Source: Sanguinoderma infundibulare (lineage: Eukaryota; Basidiomycota; Agaricomycetes; Polyporales; Polyporaceae). Taken from it: a stretch of 64,000 nucleotides of DNA. The stretch lies in the NCBI GenBank assembly GCA_032821775.1, contig JAVLRN010000008.1, forward strand, positions 1,922,001 to 1,986,000, in the 5' to 3' direction. Each line of letters starts with the position of its first letter. Position 1 is the first letter of the stretch. The notes beneath the pieces are model-generated. The model saw nothing but the letters and a program-made list of their open reading frames with translations, made no database searches and was not told the DNA's origin. Positions 35,853 through 46,584 of the stretch are shown here, piece by piece. Made by a program: the position numbers and the translations under genes.

Positions 35853-37640
35853 ATGAATATTCTATCGACCCTTGGACGATCTCGTTTTCGTACTGAAGCC
35901 TACTATCCCACAGTGCTCCCATCCTACTCTGCTTCCAGCATCGCCGCCGCGATCAGTGCAGCGCACTCGCTGAACCCCATGTCCGCTCCAGATGACGTTC
36001 GCCGTTACGTGTCCTGGAGACTCGAGCATCTCAGAGTTGAGGAGATCCGCCTGAGAGGGCTCTGGAACTCCGCCGCTCCCATTAACCGACTTCCCCACGA
36101 GCTCTTCAGCATGATCGTGTTGGAACTACAGGCCGATGAAGACGATGGAGAAGAGTCTGACGACCACTGGTATGCGGCTGACGGAACAAACGGGTGGTTT
36201 TCAGTGGGTGGCGTCTGCCGTCACTGGCGCAATATCGTCAAATCATCGCCGATCCTCTTCAAGAACATACACATCAAGCGCGGAACAGGCTGGGGGCAAC
36301 TCTGTTTCGACTGCTCCGGAGGTCCCTCGGGGAGAGTTCCGGTGAACGTGACGATTCACGTTGCCAAGACGCTTCCAGCAGTTCGAACGCTCCTCTCCAA
36401 GAATGCACACCGAATCCGTCGGCTCGTCATTCTCGACACCGATCACAGCACTGAATCGCTTCTCACCGAGCTCCTCCACCCCTCCGCCAATTTCGCTCTA
36501 ACCGAGCTTTGCATCTACGCTTGGGACAGTCGAACGAACCGGGCCTGTCCTGGTGGCCTAATATCCATTCCATTCCATCCTTCCCTAACCACATTGCGTC
36601 TGGCGTATGCGTTCATCGACTGGCATGCTCCCGTTGTTCGCACCCTGCGTGCGATACATATACGCGACTGTCACAGCCTACCGAGCCTCCCTGCCCTCTC
36701 TTTCGATGGTTTCCTCCGCGCCCTCCAGCAGTGTCAAGCCCTCGAGGAGCTCACTGTCGACTTCGCCCGGCCTTTCGACCCCTTCATCGGCGAAGACGAC
36801 GATCGCGGCTTCTCTTCGGACATCGTCGTGACCCTGCCCCGCATCCGTAAAGTCCACTTCTTGGTCCCGGAATCAGACGAACCACAGTCGCCAGAGCTGT
36901 TTCATCTCCTCTCCCACTTCCGGTTTCAGGCGACAACGGACGTGTACCTCTACTCGAATATCGACGATCAGACGTTTACCGGCCGTGGCGGGTACCTCGA
37001 CACTATCCCCCAGGACCAGAGCTGCCTCCCGATTCTTGCCGCCGCAACCTCGGGCAGTATCCGATCCTATGTATTTGACGTCTATCTCGCCGGCCCCTCT
37101 GGCCATGGCTGCTTGGGGTTGTTTCTTGATCCTTTTCCAGCGGCGCAAGAGCGATGGGGTTACAGTCTCAGCCAGAGCCTCGTCGACTTCTGCACGCTCT
37201 TCTCCCGTGCTCCCATGCAGGAGCTGCAACTCCGCCTCGAATTTGAAGGCATGGATGGATGGCGAGCCGTATTCCGGACCTTCACCCGGCTCCGGACGCT
37301 CACGCTGGACGGCCAGGGCTGCAAGGCCCCCCACGAGAGGCTCCGCGATGCGATGCGCGCACTCCAAGGCGCGTCCGACGACACCGAAGGGCTTCCAGCT
37401 CCGCAGTTGCGCACACTGACCATCGGTGACGTCGCTTGGGGTAGGGACAAGCTGTGCCCGCTTGTGGAATGCCTTCGAGCTCGTGCTGAGCGCAGTGCGA
37501 GGCTGTCATGGCTGCTTTTCAAGTGGACCCACCAGGATGCTGAAGACGCACTGGTTGTGCAAGATGGTTTCATGGAGGAGTTGGACTCTCTCGTAGATGG
37601 CGCGGTGGTGTGTGAGGACATGGAACTGGAGACAGCTTAG
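35853..37640 (+). CDS. F-box protein, single exon
   Basis: Probable SCF ubiquitin-ligase adaptor of 595 residues with no intron. The F-box starts at about residue 77 (PINRLPHELFSMIVLELQ) and runs to VCRHWRNIVKSSPILFKNIH near residue 140, with an acidic Asp/Glu insertion in the middle. The remainder is a series of Leu-rich strands (LRTLTLDG, LRTLTIGDVAW, LEELTVDFARP) that should build an irregular LRR solenoid for substrate binding. This layout is one of the most expanded families in agaricomycetes. The first ATG lies about 60 bases below a clear TATA box. The remnant at 27.9-28.6 kb is of the same general kind. Confidence 0.87.
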   Translation: MNILSTLGRSRFRTEAYYPTVLPSYSASSIAAAISAAHSLNPMSAPDDVRRYVSWRLEHLRVEEIRLRGLWNSAAPINRLPHELFSMIVLELQADEDDGEESDDHWYAADGTNGWFSVGGVCRHWRNIVKSSPILFKNIHIKRGTGWGQLCFDCSGGPSGRVPVNVTIHVAKTLPAVRTLLSKNAHRIRRLVILDTDHSTESLLTELLHPSANFALTELCIYAWDSRTNRACPGGLISIPFHPSLTTLRLAYAFIDWHAPVVRTLRAIHIRDCHSLPSLPALSFDGFLRALQQCQALEELTVDFARPFDPFIGEDDDRGFSSDIVVTLPRIRKVHFLVPESDEPQSPELFHLLSHFRFQATTDVYLYSNIDDQTFTGRGGYLDTIPQDQSCLPILAAATSGSIRSYVFDVYLAGPSGHGCLGLFLDPFPAAQERWGYSLSQSLVDFCTLFSRAPMQELQLRLEFEGMDGWRAVFRTFTRLRTLTLDGQGCKAPHERLRDAMRALQGASDDTEGLPAPQLRTLTIGDVAWGRDKLCPLVECLRARAERSARLSWLLFKWTHQDAEDALVVQDGFMEELDSLVDGAVVCEDMELETA

Positions 37641-37813
37641 GTTATGACATCTAGAGCGGATGGCGGCTTGACTGTAATACAACGGACCAGCGAAGTACGT
37701 ACAGCAGTGCACACCATTAATAATTGCGATTCATGACCCTCGAACTGCGTCTCGAGTCAGGTTGGCCAACGGAGTCCGCTGGCCTCCGGAATTCGTTGTC
37801 CTGCAACGCAACT

Positions 37814-40033
37814 CTAGCGCACACACACCTGCAACCTCTGTTCGATTCCCGTCCCGTTCACACTCTCCTCCGAGCCCGCTTCGCTGCCCAGGGTCGCGTC
37901 GTCCGCCTTCTCCATCTCCTTCTCGAAATCCGCACCCAGCACGGGCCCAAGGAACCCCCCAAAATTATTCGGACTTTCCACCACGGTGTCGTGCCTCTCG
38001 CTCCAGCTCCTCGTCAGGATCGCGTCGACCTTCTCCAGCGCCGCGTGTCGCGCGTAGAAGCGCTCCGCCGGCGTGCTCCCTCTCCCAAACTTCCTCTCTG
38101 TCGCCGACTTCCCCGGCGAGCGCGATGGCACAGTTGCGAGCGACTCAGATGCAGTGTCTGTCGAATCGCTGCTCTCCGTCCGCCCAGCGCTTGAAGGGAG
38201 AGGAACGTACGTCTGCGGCGTGCCCCGAGACGCCTTTGTCAAGCGATTACGGAACGGCGAGGAATCCGCCATCGTCGGGAAGGGGAGGAGCGGCGGTGAG
38301 CGCTGCGTCTTGAGCTTGTTGTGCTGTTGGTAGCCGTTCTTCCCGACCGGAGGCGTACCACGCGCCGCGCCCGAGTCTCCCGTGGGAGTCCGCTGCTTGC
38401 CGACCTTCAGGGCGGAGATCTCGGGCAGCTGAGGCGCACGCGGAGGCGCGATGGACCCGAAGAACAGTTGCGACTCAAGCGCGGGCGAAGTCACGAGCGG
38501 CGGGCTCGAAAGCAAGATGGACGACTCGTATCGATTCATCACTGGCCGCGCGGACAATGGGTGGGGACGCGGCGTCTGGGACGAATAGACGGACGCAGAC
38601 GAAGCAGACGAAGATCCGCCGGTGGGCGCGCGCCCCATCGGGCTGCGACGCGGTGGGAGCCGAGTGAACTTGTCCGGCTGCTGCTGCCTCTGCCTCCTTG
38701 ATGGCGACGCGCGTGCGCGAGCGAAGTCCACGTCTTCATCCGTGAGCGCGCCCGACACGGGGTCTTCGACGAGGATGCGGAAGCCGGGCGACGGGAGAGC
38801 TAGCTGAGACCGAGACCGCGCGAGCGACGGTTGTCGAGAGTGCGCAGGCGTACCATCCGCGGAAAACGTGGTCTGACCATCGGTTCCCGTGCGCCTGTGT
38901 TTCCTGCGATGCTGGACGCCGCCTTGTGACGTCGTACTGTTGCTGCGGTTAATCAGCTCCATTTCGCTGTCGTCTGTTCCGCCGCGCTCATAGTTGGGCT
39001 TGCGCATGGTGCCGAAGCGGATGCGCTCGAGGATGGCGCGCTTCAGGGATTTGTGCCTGACGGTCTCGGAGGGCACCGCATCGTCCGTGTCGCTGGGAGC
39101 GCCGTAGGGATCCGGAGAGGTCACCCTTCGCGATGTAGCAGATCGACCACCCGCACGTCGCGCTGGCGCTGGCGTATCGCTCAGCGAGTCCGCTGCAGAG
39201 GCCCGGGACACGTCACGTAGGAAAGGGTCGTCTTCCGTCGCGTCGTCGCGAGGACCGGAAGGAGTGGGCAAAGTTTTGTTGCGACTCAAACCGATGCTGC
39301 CAAGACCAGCACGCCTCCCGTTGTTCCTTCCAGGGGACGTGGGAGAGCGTGGCGTTGCGTCCGCTTCTCGTTCGTCCCTGCCTTCCTCGTTGAGGAGCGG
39401 TGCCACAGACGTGGGCTCTGCTTGGATGATCCGCCGCGGTGGTGTATAAGGCGGTCCAGGCAGGAGAACCGACCGGCGACTGTCGGGGCGAGAGCTCTTG
39501 CGACCAGGCAGAGGCAAGTAGCGAATGGCTAGCCAAGCAATCACGCCTCCGGCGAATGCGCCGAGGACACCGAACAGAGGTGCGAGATAGGCGATGTTGA
39601 AGCCACTGGAGGGGGGCTTTGAGATGGCTGCATGAGCGCGACGAAGCGTGACAGACGACTCGCTGCTAGCAGGAGGAAGAGCAGTGATGACCTTGAGAGA
39701 TGCCGATGAGGAAACTGCAGCCGTAGTTCCGCTGGCAGAGGCAGCGGCGTTTGCGGCAGACGTAGAAAAGGTGAGGGATGATTGTGAAACGGTTGCGGCC
39801 GACGAGGTGGTGGCGCTCTGTCCCCAGGACGGATACGGCCACCAGTTGAACGATGATGAAGAGGTTGGAACGTCTTGCCTCTTGGGCAGAGCACCGTCGC
39901 CTGCAGCGGAATGCTGATCAGTGGGATGGCTGTAGACGTGACCTGTCAAGACGACGGCCAAGCAAAGGAGGATTCGGAAACCGAGTCGCAAATATGACCT
40001 GCACGATGCGAAAGTCGACACCGTTTGCCCCAT
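37814..40033 (-). CDS. large single-pass membrane protein, function unknown
   Basis: Single-exon gene for 739 residues. A hydrophobic leader (ILLCLAVVLTGHVYS, residues 21-35) is followed by KR at 51-52, a possible Kex2 site, and by a Ser/Ala/Thr-rich outer segment to about residue 140. One TM helix spans residues 146-175 (YLAPLFGVLGAFAGGVIAWL). The remaining 560 residues should be cytosolic and mostly disordered, with Pro/Ser/Arg-rich stretches and short conserved islands (MNRYESSILLSSPPLVTSP, ERFYARHAALEKVDAILTRS). This matches a wall-sensor-like plan (WSC/Mid2 type) in topology only; no WSC domain is present. The F-box gene converges on it with 173 bases between stops. Confidence 0.8.
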   Translation of the reverse strand: MGQTVSTFASCRSYLRLGFRILLCLAVVLTGHVYSHPTDQHSAAGDGALPKRQDVPTSSSSFNWWPYPSWGQSATTSSAATVSQSSLTFSTSAANAAASASGTTAAVSSSASLKVITALPPASSESSVTLRRAHAAISKPPSSGFNIAYLAPLFGVLGAFAGGVIAWLAIRYLPLPGRKSSRPDSRRSVLLPGPPYTPPRRIIQAEPTSVAPLLNEEGRDEREADATPRSPTSPGRNNGRRAGLGSIGLSRNKTLPTPSGPRDDATEDDPFLRDVSRASAADSLSDTPAPARRAGGRSATSRRVTSPDPYGAPSDTDDAVPSETVRHKSLKRAILERIRFGTMRKPNYERGGTDDSEMELINRSNSTTSQGGVQHRRKHRRTGTDGQTTFSADGTPAHSRQPSLARSRSQLALPSPGFRILVEDPVSGALTDEDVDFARARASPSRRQRQQQPDKFTRLPPRRSPMGRAPTGGSSSASSASVYSSQTPRPHPLSARPVMNRYESSILLSSPPLVTSPALESQLFFGSIAPPRAPQLPEISALKVGKQRTPTGDSGAARGTPPVGKNGYQQHNKLKTQRSPPLLPFPTMADSSPFRNRLTKASRGTPQTYVPLPSSAGRTESSDSTDTASESLATVPSRSPGKSATERKFGRGSTPAERFYARHAALEKVDAILTRSWSERHDTVVESPNNFGGFLGPVLGADFEKEMEKADDATLGSEAGSEESVNGTGIEQRLQVCVR

Positions 40034-41216
40034 CTGCGCGTACGTGAGTCAAGACAGCCGACATGCGAAACGAAAATGACTTACTTTCCACGGTGCAGGA
40101 AGAAACAGATCAACTGGAAGAAACGTGTAGTGGAAGTTGCTGCAGAGGCCCGGTGCTTCGCGGCTGACTGGGCTGAGTTCCATGTGAGGCTGACCGGCAA
40201 CAAGTGAGATCACGGTTTCTGGCCTACGCACGTCAATCAGTCTTTTCTGTAATGGGAAACCCCTTGTAGAAATCCTTACGCACATGAACTTCACTGGAGA
40301 CGAGAACATGCCACTGTCCGGACCTCTCGATTCAAGTAAGGTGGGAGCGGGATCGTTGGATACATCCTGCTTTGGTACGAAGCGGTGAGCATATAGCCTA
40401 GCCTATCCCCAATGAAACTTACCTGCGGCGCAGGGCTGGATGACCTAACGGAAACCCTGTAAGAGAAGCTGAACGCCAGGTAGAACCTTCCTTGGAACTG
40501 GCTGCTCTCCAGGTCATCTCCCTCGAAAAGGGCGAGTGCTGTACAGGGATCGGGAACACGTTCCGAGCTCGATGAACCGATGATGCTGCAAGAACGATAT
40601 CCATGACTTCGCCATGCATGTCGACAATCCTACATCCAAGTCGAGCTTGAGTGATGACGGTGGGTGTGACTGAAGATCGCCGCTCCGTCCCGCGTGTGCC
40701 GAACGTGACGTTGGTGCAGGACCACATCGCGAAACTGACGGTCAACGTGGAGCGGCGCACGCCTCGTCGTCCGGTCGGACATCCTCGCATACGGCAGAGT
40801 GAGAGCAGATTTACGGGAAATGTCAGCGGTAGTCAATCCCAGAACGGAAATCGGAATGTTGATGATACTTACACGTGTGGCCACGACGTAGCGAGGTTCT
40901 TTTGCGGATGAGCGGTGCGCTTTGAAATGCTGCCTCTATAGAAAATCTTTCCCGACCACGTTCGCGACCTTATCGTCCGGCCTCTGGTGCTGCGGCAGAT
41001 TGGGACATTCATTCTGGGTGGAGTGACGCATATCGTCCTCAGTCCTGACGAGATGCTACGCAAGAAGGGTAGAAACATGATGTCAGTCCGAGAGGATAGG
41101 ATGCCAATTACTTCACATACCTGTATTGCGGACGTCGATGCAATGAAACATCCGAGGCCCTGCAGCACAGTTAGTCATATCTGGATATCCGGATAAAGCC
41201 TTGTGAATTCTGCAAG
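40034..41216. other. region with weak coding character, no gene model
   Basis: Between the membrane protein (-) and the orphan gene (+). On the minus strand at about 40420-41170 there are several short frames with plausible splice borders, but no model gave a protein I recognise. It could be a decayed gene. Confidence 0.35.
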
Positions 41217-41225
41217 GATATAAAT
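41217..41225 (+). promoter_or_regulatory. TATA box of the orphan 137-residue gene
   Basis: GATATAAAT about 90 bases before the ATG at 41312. Confidence 0.5.
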
Positions 41226-41311
41226 GCCCAGAAGACTGCTGTATCGCAACGATACAACACATCACCGCGAACACCCTTCTTCACTTCCAAAGACACGTCC
41301 CTCCAAACACC

Positions 41312-41836
41312 ATGTCGAGTCGGCTTACATCCTCGTTGCCCATATCCATCCTACTGGTCCCCAACAACATCTGCTCCAGGAAGCCGACAATACGACGAGA
41401 CATTCTCAAGCGAACTCGCCGAGAGGTCGTCACGGACGCTTTCATAGAAGCAGGTGCATCTCGCGTCGACATCGTGTAAGTGTTCGGCCCCTATCTGACA
41501 AAGTTGTGGGCTTACCGTGACATAACCACCAGGGGAGGATATCACACCCACGGCCCGAGCGCGTCGCCGGACTGGGTGACGGCCAGAGTCTACGATGAAG
41601 ACAATCGTGTCGTCTGCCATCAAAAAGCGGACGGCTCGATATGGAACTGTATCCATGTTTTCCGTAACCCGACATTGAATGCGAGAACAACCGAACGCCC
41701 CCTCAAAATTTGGACGGAAGATATTGAAAGGGCACGAAAGCTAAGGTGAGTAGGCAAACCAAGACGCTAAGCACGCACCTGAGAAAGGTCCCCATGCAGC
41801 CGGAAGAGCAAGAGAAACATCAAGCACAAAGTTTGA
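41312..41836 (+). CDS. orphan small protein
   Basis: Predicted protein of 137 residues from three exons (41312..41475, 41533..41745, 41800..41836), introns 57 and 54 nt, good GTAAGT/GTGAGT donors. I do not recognise the family. The N-terminus is hydrophobic then basic (SSLPISILLVPNN, KRTRREVV). The centre reads VTDAFIEAGASRVDIVGGYH and later WVTARVYDEDNRVVC, which suggests a compact beta-containing fold. The C-terminus is Lys/Arg-rich (RKSKRNIKHKV). No signal peptide is convincing. It converges on ATG22, with 72 bases between the two stops. Confidence 0.65.
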
Positions 41837-41908
41837 AGATGATCCGAATAGCAGAAGCCGTAGCACTGTATGATAAGTAGCGTACTAAAAACCAAGCAAT
41901 CCGATTCG

Positions 41909-44259
41909 TCACGCCCAAACGGCGGTATAACGCTGGGCGTCCTCGCGTCCGCGTTCGACGTCGACGACCGATAGTATAGGGACGGCCGACCAAATCATAA
42001 GGACGAGGAAGAAAAACGCGTAGCGTATGTTGCCTGTAGCGTCCGCGATGAGTCCAACGACGAGTGGGCCGACGAAGGAGCTGGACTATTGTCAAAATGT
42101 CAGTCATGGGCACGACCGGCTCTATCCCGAAGTCATACCTTGTCGGTGATGGAGAACAATCCATACCACCGCGCCTCTTCGCCAGGCGGAATGAACCCGG
42201 CATAGAATGCGCGAGCATAACCTTGGAACGCGCCGTACACCGAGCCCTATGACGGGCTCGTCAACTCAATCACAGCACCATAGATGACCTGTACTCACAA
42301 AGTAAACCGCTAGGACGTACATCTCCCCTGCAGTCGTCAGCCCGCCAAACTTCACGCTTGACTTCTGGAAGATGGACAAGAATCCCAGACACCCATAGGC
42401 GGGAATCGCCGACGCCATCGCGACCAAAATAACGAGCACCTTCAAGTTGGACCAGCCCATCCGCCGTTGCAGCGCAGGCCACGCAAGCGAACCAGCGATA
42501 CCTGCCGAAGGCGTGAGCGCGCCGATGAGAATAAGCGAGGACGCGGGCATGTGCAGCGTCGTCTTGGCAAAGAGCAACGCGGTCGACGTGATAGTCGTGA
42601 AACCGTCCGAGAGGAGGAACCATGCAGCGAGGTAGATGAAGGTGTTGCGCAAACGCTTGATCTCGCTCCACTTGAGCATTCGGCCGAGGCGCTTCCACGC
42701 GCGGACAATCTCGCGGGACATCGACCAGTTCTCCTCATCGTATTGGAGTGCTACGGCGTCCGTGTCGCCGTTTTCTTCCAGCGTGATCGTTCCAGAAGTA
42801 AATGCGGAGGGCGCGCCAGGCAACCAAGCCGCGGCGGGGAGCGAGAACAACGCCCACCAGAGACCGCTCAACCCCACTGCCAAGCGAAGCGAATCTGTTG
42901 AACCCTCCAGCACGCGAACCGGAATGAGCGCTAGCAGTAGCATGACGATGCCAGCTGCGTAGCCAAGCGCGATGCCCTGCGAGGATATCCGTGACGTCGT
43001 TGCCGACAACAACTTGTCGTGCTTCCCCTTCGCCTCAGTTACAGACGCGTCCACGCTACGCCCGTCGTCCCTGCCACCCAGCAGCGGCTCACGTGCATCG
43101 CCAGTACCGTCGCCATCTGCGGGTTCATATAGAGCCAGCGCGGGAGTAGCGCGGGTTCGGCGGATGAGGTCTGCGCGCGCGGTGACGACCTCTTGCGCGC
43201 CTTGCGCGAGGGTAGGGATGTATGCATTGAGCGCGACGATGGAGGCGCCAAAGCCAACGTTGGCGCATATAGCCAGCAGAGCAACTAGGGGCCATACCGG
43301 GGACGAGGATGGGAGTAGGAGGAATAGGATGGCCGAGAATGAGCCAAGCGCGGCAAAGGCGAGGAGGAGTTTCTTGCGGTGTGGAGCTACAGAAAAGCGA
43401 GTTGAGTAATATGTGGGAGGAAATGAAACGGAGAACAATAGAACAACATGTCCTCCGGTAGATGCAATGTCTCGGATGACATCGAATGATAAGCACCTGG
43501 TCGGGGCTCGCACTACGTGGTTAAAAACGAAACGGGATGTCTCCTGTAGTCAAACCAGTGCTAAAACGCGCGATACCGGGCTCTGCCGCCAGAACGCGGA
43601 GAATGAGAAAGATCTTGGTTGCTACGGTCTGCGTAAAACCGGAACTCGAAGTGGAAGTGCATGTTATGGTAGCGCAATGACGGTGTCCTTCCAAGAAAAC
43701 AGAAGAAACTCACGATGATCTGCAATTCCCCCCATGGAGATCACCGTCAAGGCTTGAAGAGCTACAGAGATGGAGTAGACATACAAGCTTGCCAGTTCGG
43801 TGAGTACAAGGTCTCACAACGGAATTTAGTTGTCCGACATACCTGAAGCTTGCGCTGTCTATCCAAAGCCAACCCAACTTGACTACACAACGTGCATCCT
43901 GATCCGCCTCGTTCACGACGGGTTGGGTCGTAACAGGGGCGCAAGGGTATATCTTCTCTGGGAGAAGGTATCCGTTATCCCTGCAACATGGTCGTTACAT
44001 GAGCTCTCAGCCGAGTCAGACACATGTGTAGGACATACCGGGCGAATTGCTCGAGGCATATAGGGAGGAAGAGGGTCAAGGAGACGATCACGAACACTTC
44101 GCTTTGGTCCTACTTTCACTCTTGTCTTCTCGGAAAACTTCAAGCCCAATGAACATACCTCGCAAACGCATAGCTGAACCATCCTCGTAGATGTCGGTTG
44201 TACTTCTGCTTGTCAAACTTGGGTAGGTCCGCAGGTTCGACATCCAGGTCATTAGTCAT
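41909..44259 (-). CDS. ATG22: Atg22-like vacuolar amino-acid effluxer
   Basis: Major-facilitator protein of the vacuolar membrane that exports amino acids released by autophagic breakdown. Exons complement(41909..42085, 42139..42246, 42299..43386, 43714..43787, 43843..43980, 44039..44101, 44159..44259); 582 residues. Family landmarks: GWFSYAFASEVFVIVSLTLF at residues 26-45, VYSISVALQALTVISMGGIA, GFGASIVALNAYIPTLA, GSVYGAFQGYARAFYAGFIP and GEEARWYGLFSITDKSSSFV, ending in GNIRYAFFFL. A hydrophilic loop with poly-charged text separates the two halves, as usual. The intron at 43387..43713 (327 nt) is long against 52-74 nt in the others. The gene shares its promoter with SUMO on the other strand. 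Confidence 0.92.
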
Positions 44260-44544
44260 GGTGCGTCAGGATTATAGGATTTAGGGCAGCAATATCAAAG
44301 CATTTCAACGACGACAGACGACAATCGAGGACCCCCAGTGAGCAGAGCGGCGAGCACGACCAGTATGGTAGGTGATGGTCAGTGACGGCGAGGCCATCGG
44401 CTGGCCTCGACCACGAAAAGCGCCAGAAGCTTGAATTGGCGCCCGGCGCTTGCGAGCGGGCTGCAAGCGGGCTGCGGCCGTTGTCTTTCCCAACCACTCG
44501 CCCCCGATACTCGACGCCCCTTCACCGACACAGCGCGTCCGACA
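44260..44544. promoter_or_regulatory. bidirectional promoter, ATG22 / SUMO
   Basis: Only 285 bases separate the two start codons, which face away from each other, so both core promoters must overlap here. No clear TATA box is seen in either direction. Confidence 0.6.
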
Positions 44545-45930
44545 ATGACCGAAGACCAGGCCGAGCAACAGCAGGAGGACGTCAAGCCAAAGATCAACCT
44601 CGTCGTCGACTTCGAGGGCCAAAGTGAGTGCCACTTCGGACGCGTCGAGCGCCGCACCGCGACGCGTCGAACGCGACGGATGCATCCATCGCGCGGCGGA
44701 TGTCTCCGAGATGCATCCATGTTGGTCGTCGGCGCTGATGCGCCGAAAATTCCAGCGTGTACAGTCAAAGTCAAGCCCGGGATGCCTTTCAAGAAGCTCT
44801 TCGATGCCGCGGAGGTAAGCCACCCCTTTCATGTCGCGCTCGTCGCGTCTCTCATGCGAATCTTGCCACAGAAACGATTTCAGAAAGACCCAGGTTAGTT
44901 CAGACAGACGGCTGTATATATGCCATTCTCGAACTCATACTAAACGGTCGTCGTCAGGAACCTTCAAGTTCACCTTCAGCGGTCAACGACTACGACCAGA
45001 GGAGACTCCGGCAGAGGTCCGTGTATCGCGTATATCGTTTTACCCCTTTTTCTGACTTCACAATAGCTCAACATGGAGGATGGGGATACCATTGATGCGC
45101 ACTTACAGCAGGTGAGTCCGTACTTGAAACTGGATCAGGTTCCTACTCTACTCCCTTCTACCTCCAATGCCCAAATTGTTGTCCATAAGTTCTGGGTATA
45201 TCTTCTACCTGTCTTGTTCTGTTCGCGGTGCCAGATCCAGAGGATACTCCCCAGACAGAGCCGGACCGGTCATAGCTCGACTTTCCAACTCGGGCAATTC
45301 AGACTGGTCCTGCACCGCGCATCCGCGGGCCGGACGAGAAAACCTCAGGGATGGCCTACAAGTTGCATCGCATTTACCTTGCTACTTCACCGCTAGTGGA
45401 GGGTATTTTCTATGTTGCACTATTCAGCACATGAGACCGTGCCCAGACTTCAAAGCTGCCCCATCGGTTGAAGCCGCTCAAAGCCGTCATATCATGTTTC
45501 GCGCTCAGGATTTTCCCTCTACCAATCATCTGATGGCAGATTCGGCACAAACGATGGCAAATATCCCCTAGTCTTTGTCGGTCTCGGCTGCAGCCATGAA
45601 AGTGTGCAGCCCATCCCAAATTGATCGCCCCAATCTGCTGTGCTCGATGTCAACGAAGCACTTAATTTCTGTTGCTAGCCCGCGGTTCCGTGCGTGGTCG
45701 CAACGTGGCCCTTCAAGACCCCGCTGCCACTCCAGATCAGACTGATTTGCTATTGAGTTCGGGGTGTGAGTTCGCTTTGGGCTACTGATACCTTGCGCAG
45801 GCATGAGCTCGATGGCTAAGGTCATGACGTTTACTGTTCTTCATTTACACTTCATTGCGTAATGTTCATTGCTTGTATGTACCTTGCTGACACAATCCTT
45901 TTCTAGCTTGGCGGTGCTTGTGTGCGGTAA
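44545..45930 (+). CDS. SMT3: SUMO (ubiquitin-like modifier)
   Basis: Small ubiquitin-like modifier precursor, 92 residues, conjugated to lysines of nuclear proteins. Exons 44545..44623, 44765..44814, 44872..44893, 44958..45016, 45067..45111, 45907..45930. Landmarks in order: KINLVVDFEGQ (beta 1-2), IKVKPGMPFKKLFDAAE (helix), KFTFSGQRLRPEETPAE (beta 3 and loop), LNMEDGDTIDAHLQQ, and the processing site LGG followed by ACVR, which a Ulp1/SENP protease would remove. The last exon, eight codons holding the di-glycine, sits after a 795-nt intron, whereas the other introns are 50-141 nt. Intron 1 carries paired ACGCGT hexamers. The identification rests on the full beta-grasp pattern and the GG terminus. 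Confidence 0.93.
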
Positions 45931-46584
45931 TATACAGGAACTCGACTGTGCTGAACTCCATTATTGTATCATTCCAGGCTATTGTGTTGTATCTCATTCG
46001 TGCGTTATTATCTACTTCTACTTGACCTGTCTGCCCCCACTTCCCGAATGCCAAAGTTGATGTCTATCCATTTTCGCCGCGAGAACGTCTGTGTTGTGGA
46101 GAATATCCTATTTCTCCGCCGTGACCTGCGGGAGTTTTCGAAATTGGCTACTTACGGCATATAGACCCTGTTCTAGCTGATCTTGGTGAGTTCCAAAACG
46201 TGGTGGAAGGGCACAACACGTTCACAAGCACATCGCAAAGCATTCGGCGGGCGGGCGTTCATCGCTTCTGCACCGCTCGAAGCTTCTAGCCGCGATACAC
46301 GTGTTCCCCAGCACGCAACGCGGGTCGACGCGACGCGTGTCGAACGCGTCGAATCCTCGCCCTTCACATGGATTATCACGGTCCTTGCTCCCGATACGTA
46401 AATTTACGGGATCTACATGCCCAGAGGCGATGTGAAGGTGTGTCCGGAGCACAGATAAGTGGTGTTCACCAACCTGCTCCTCGCCCATCGCCCTCTCGAC
46501 TGCGTAGCCACGCACGGTGCGTACGTTCACCACACGACATCCACTGCTCGATATTAAGGACCTCTCCTTCGCCCACCACTAGAG
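45931..46584. other. intergenic, SUMO 3' side and lectin promoter
   Basis: Two ACGCGT hexamers at 46333 and 46344 (MCB-like) lie about 240 bases before the lectin-domain gene. No gene is recognised. Confidence 0.4.

Noticed and set aside
37814..40033. WSC-type stress sensor
   Set aside because: Topology is similar, but no Cys-rich WSC domain is present in the outer part.
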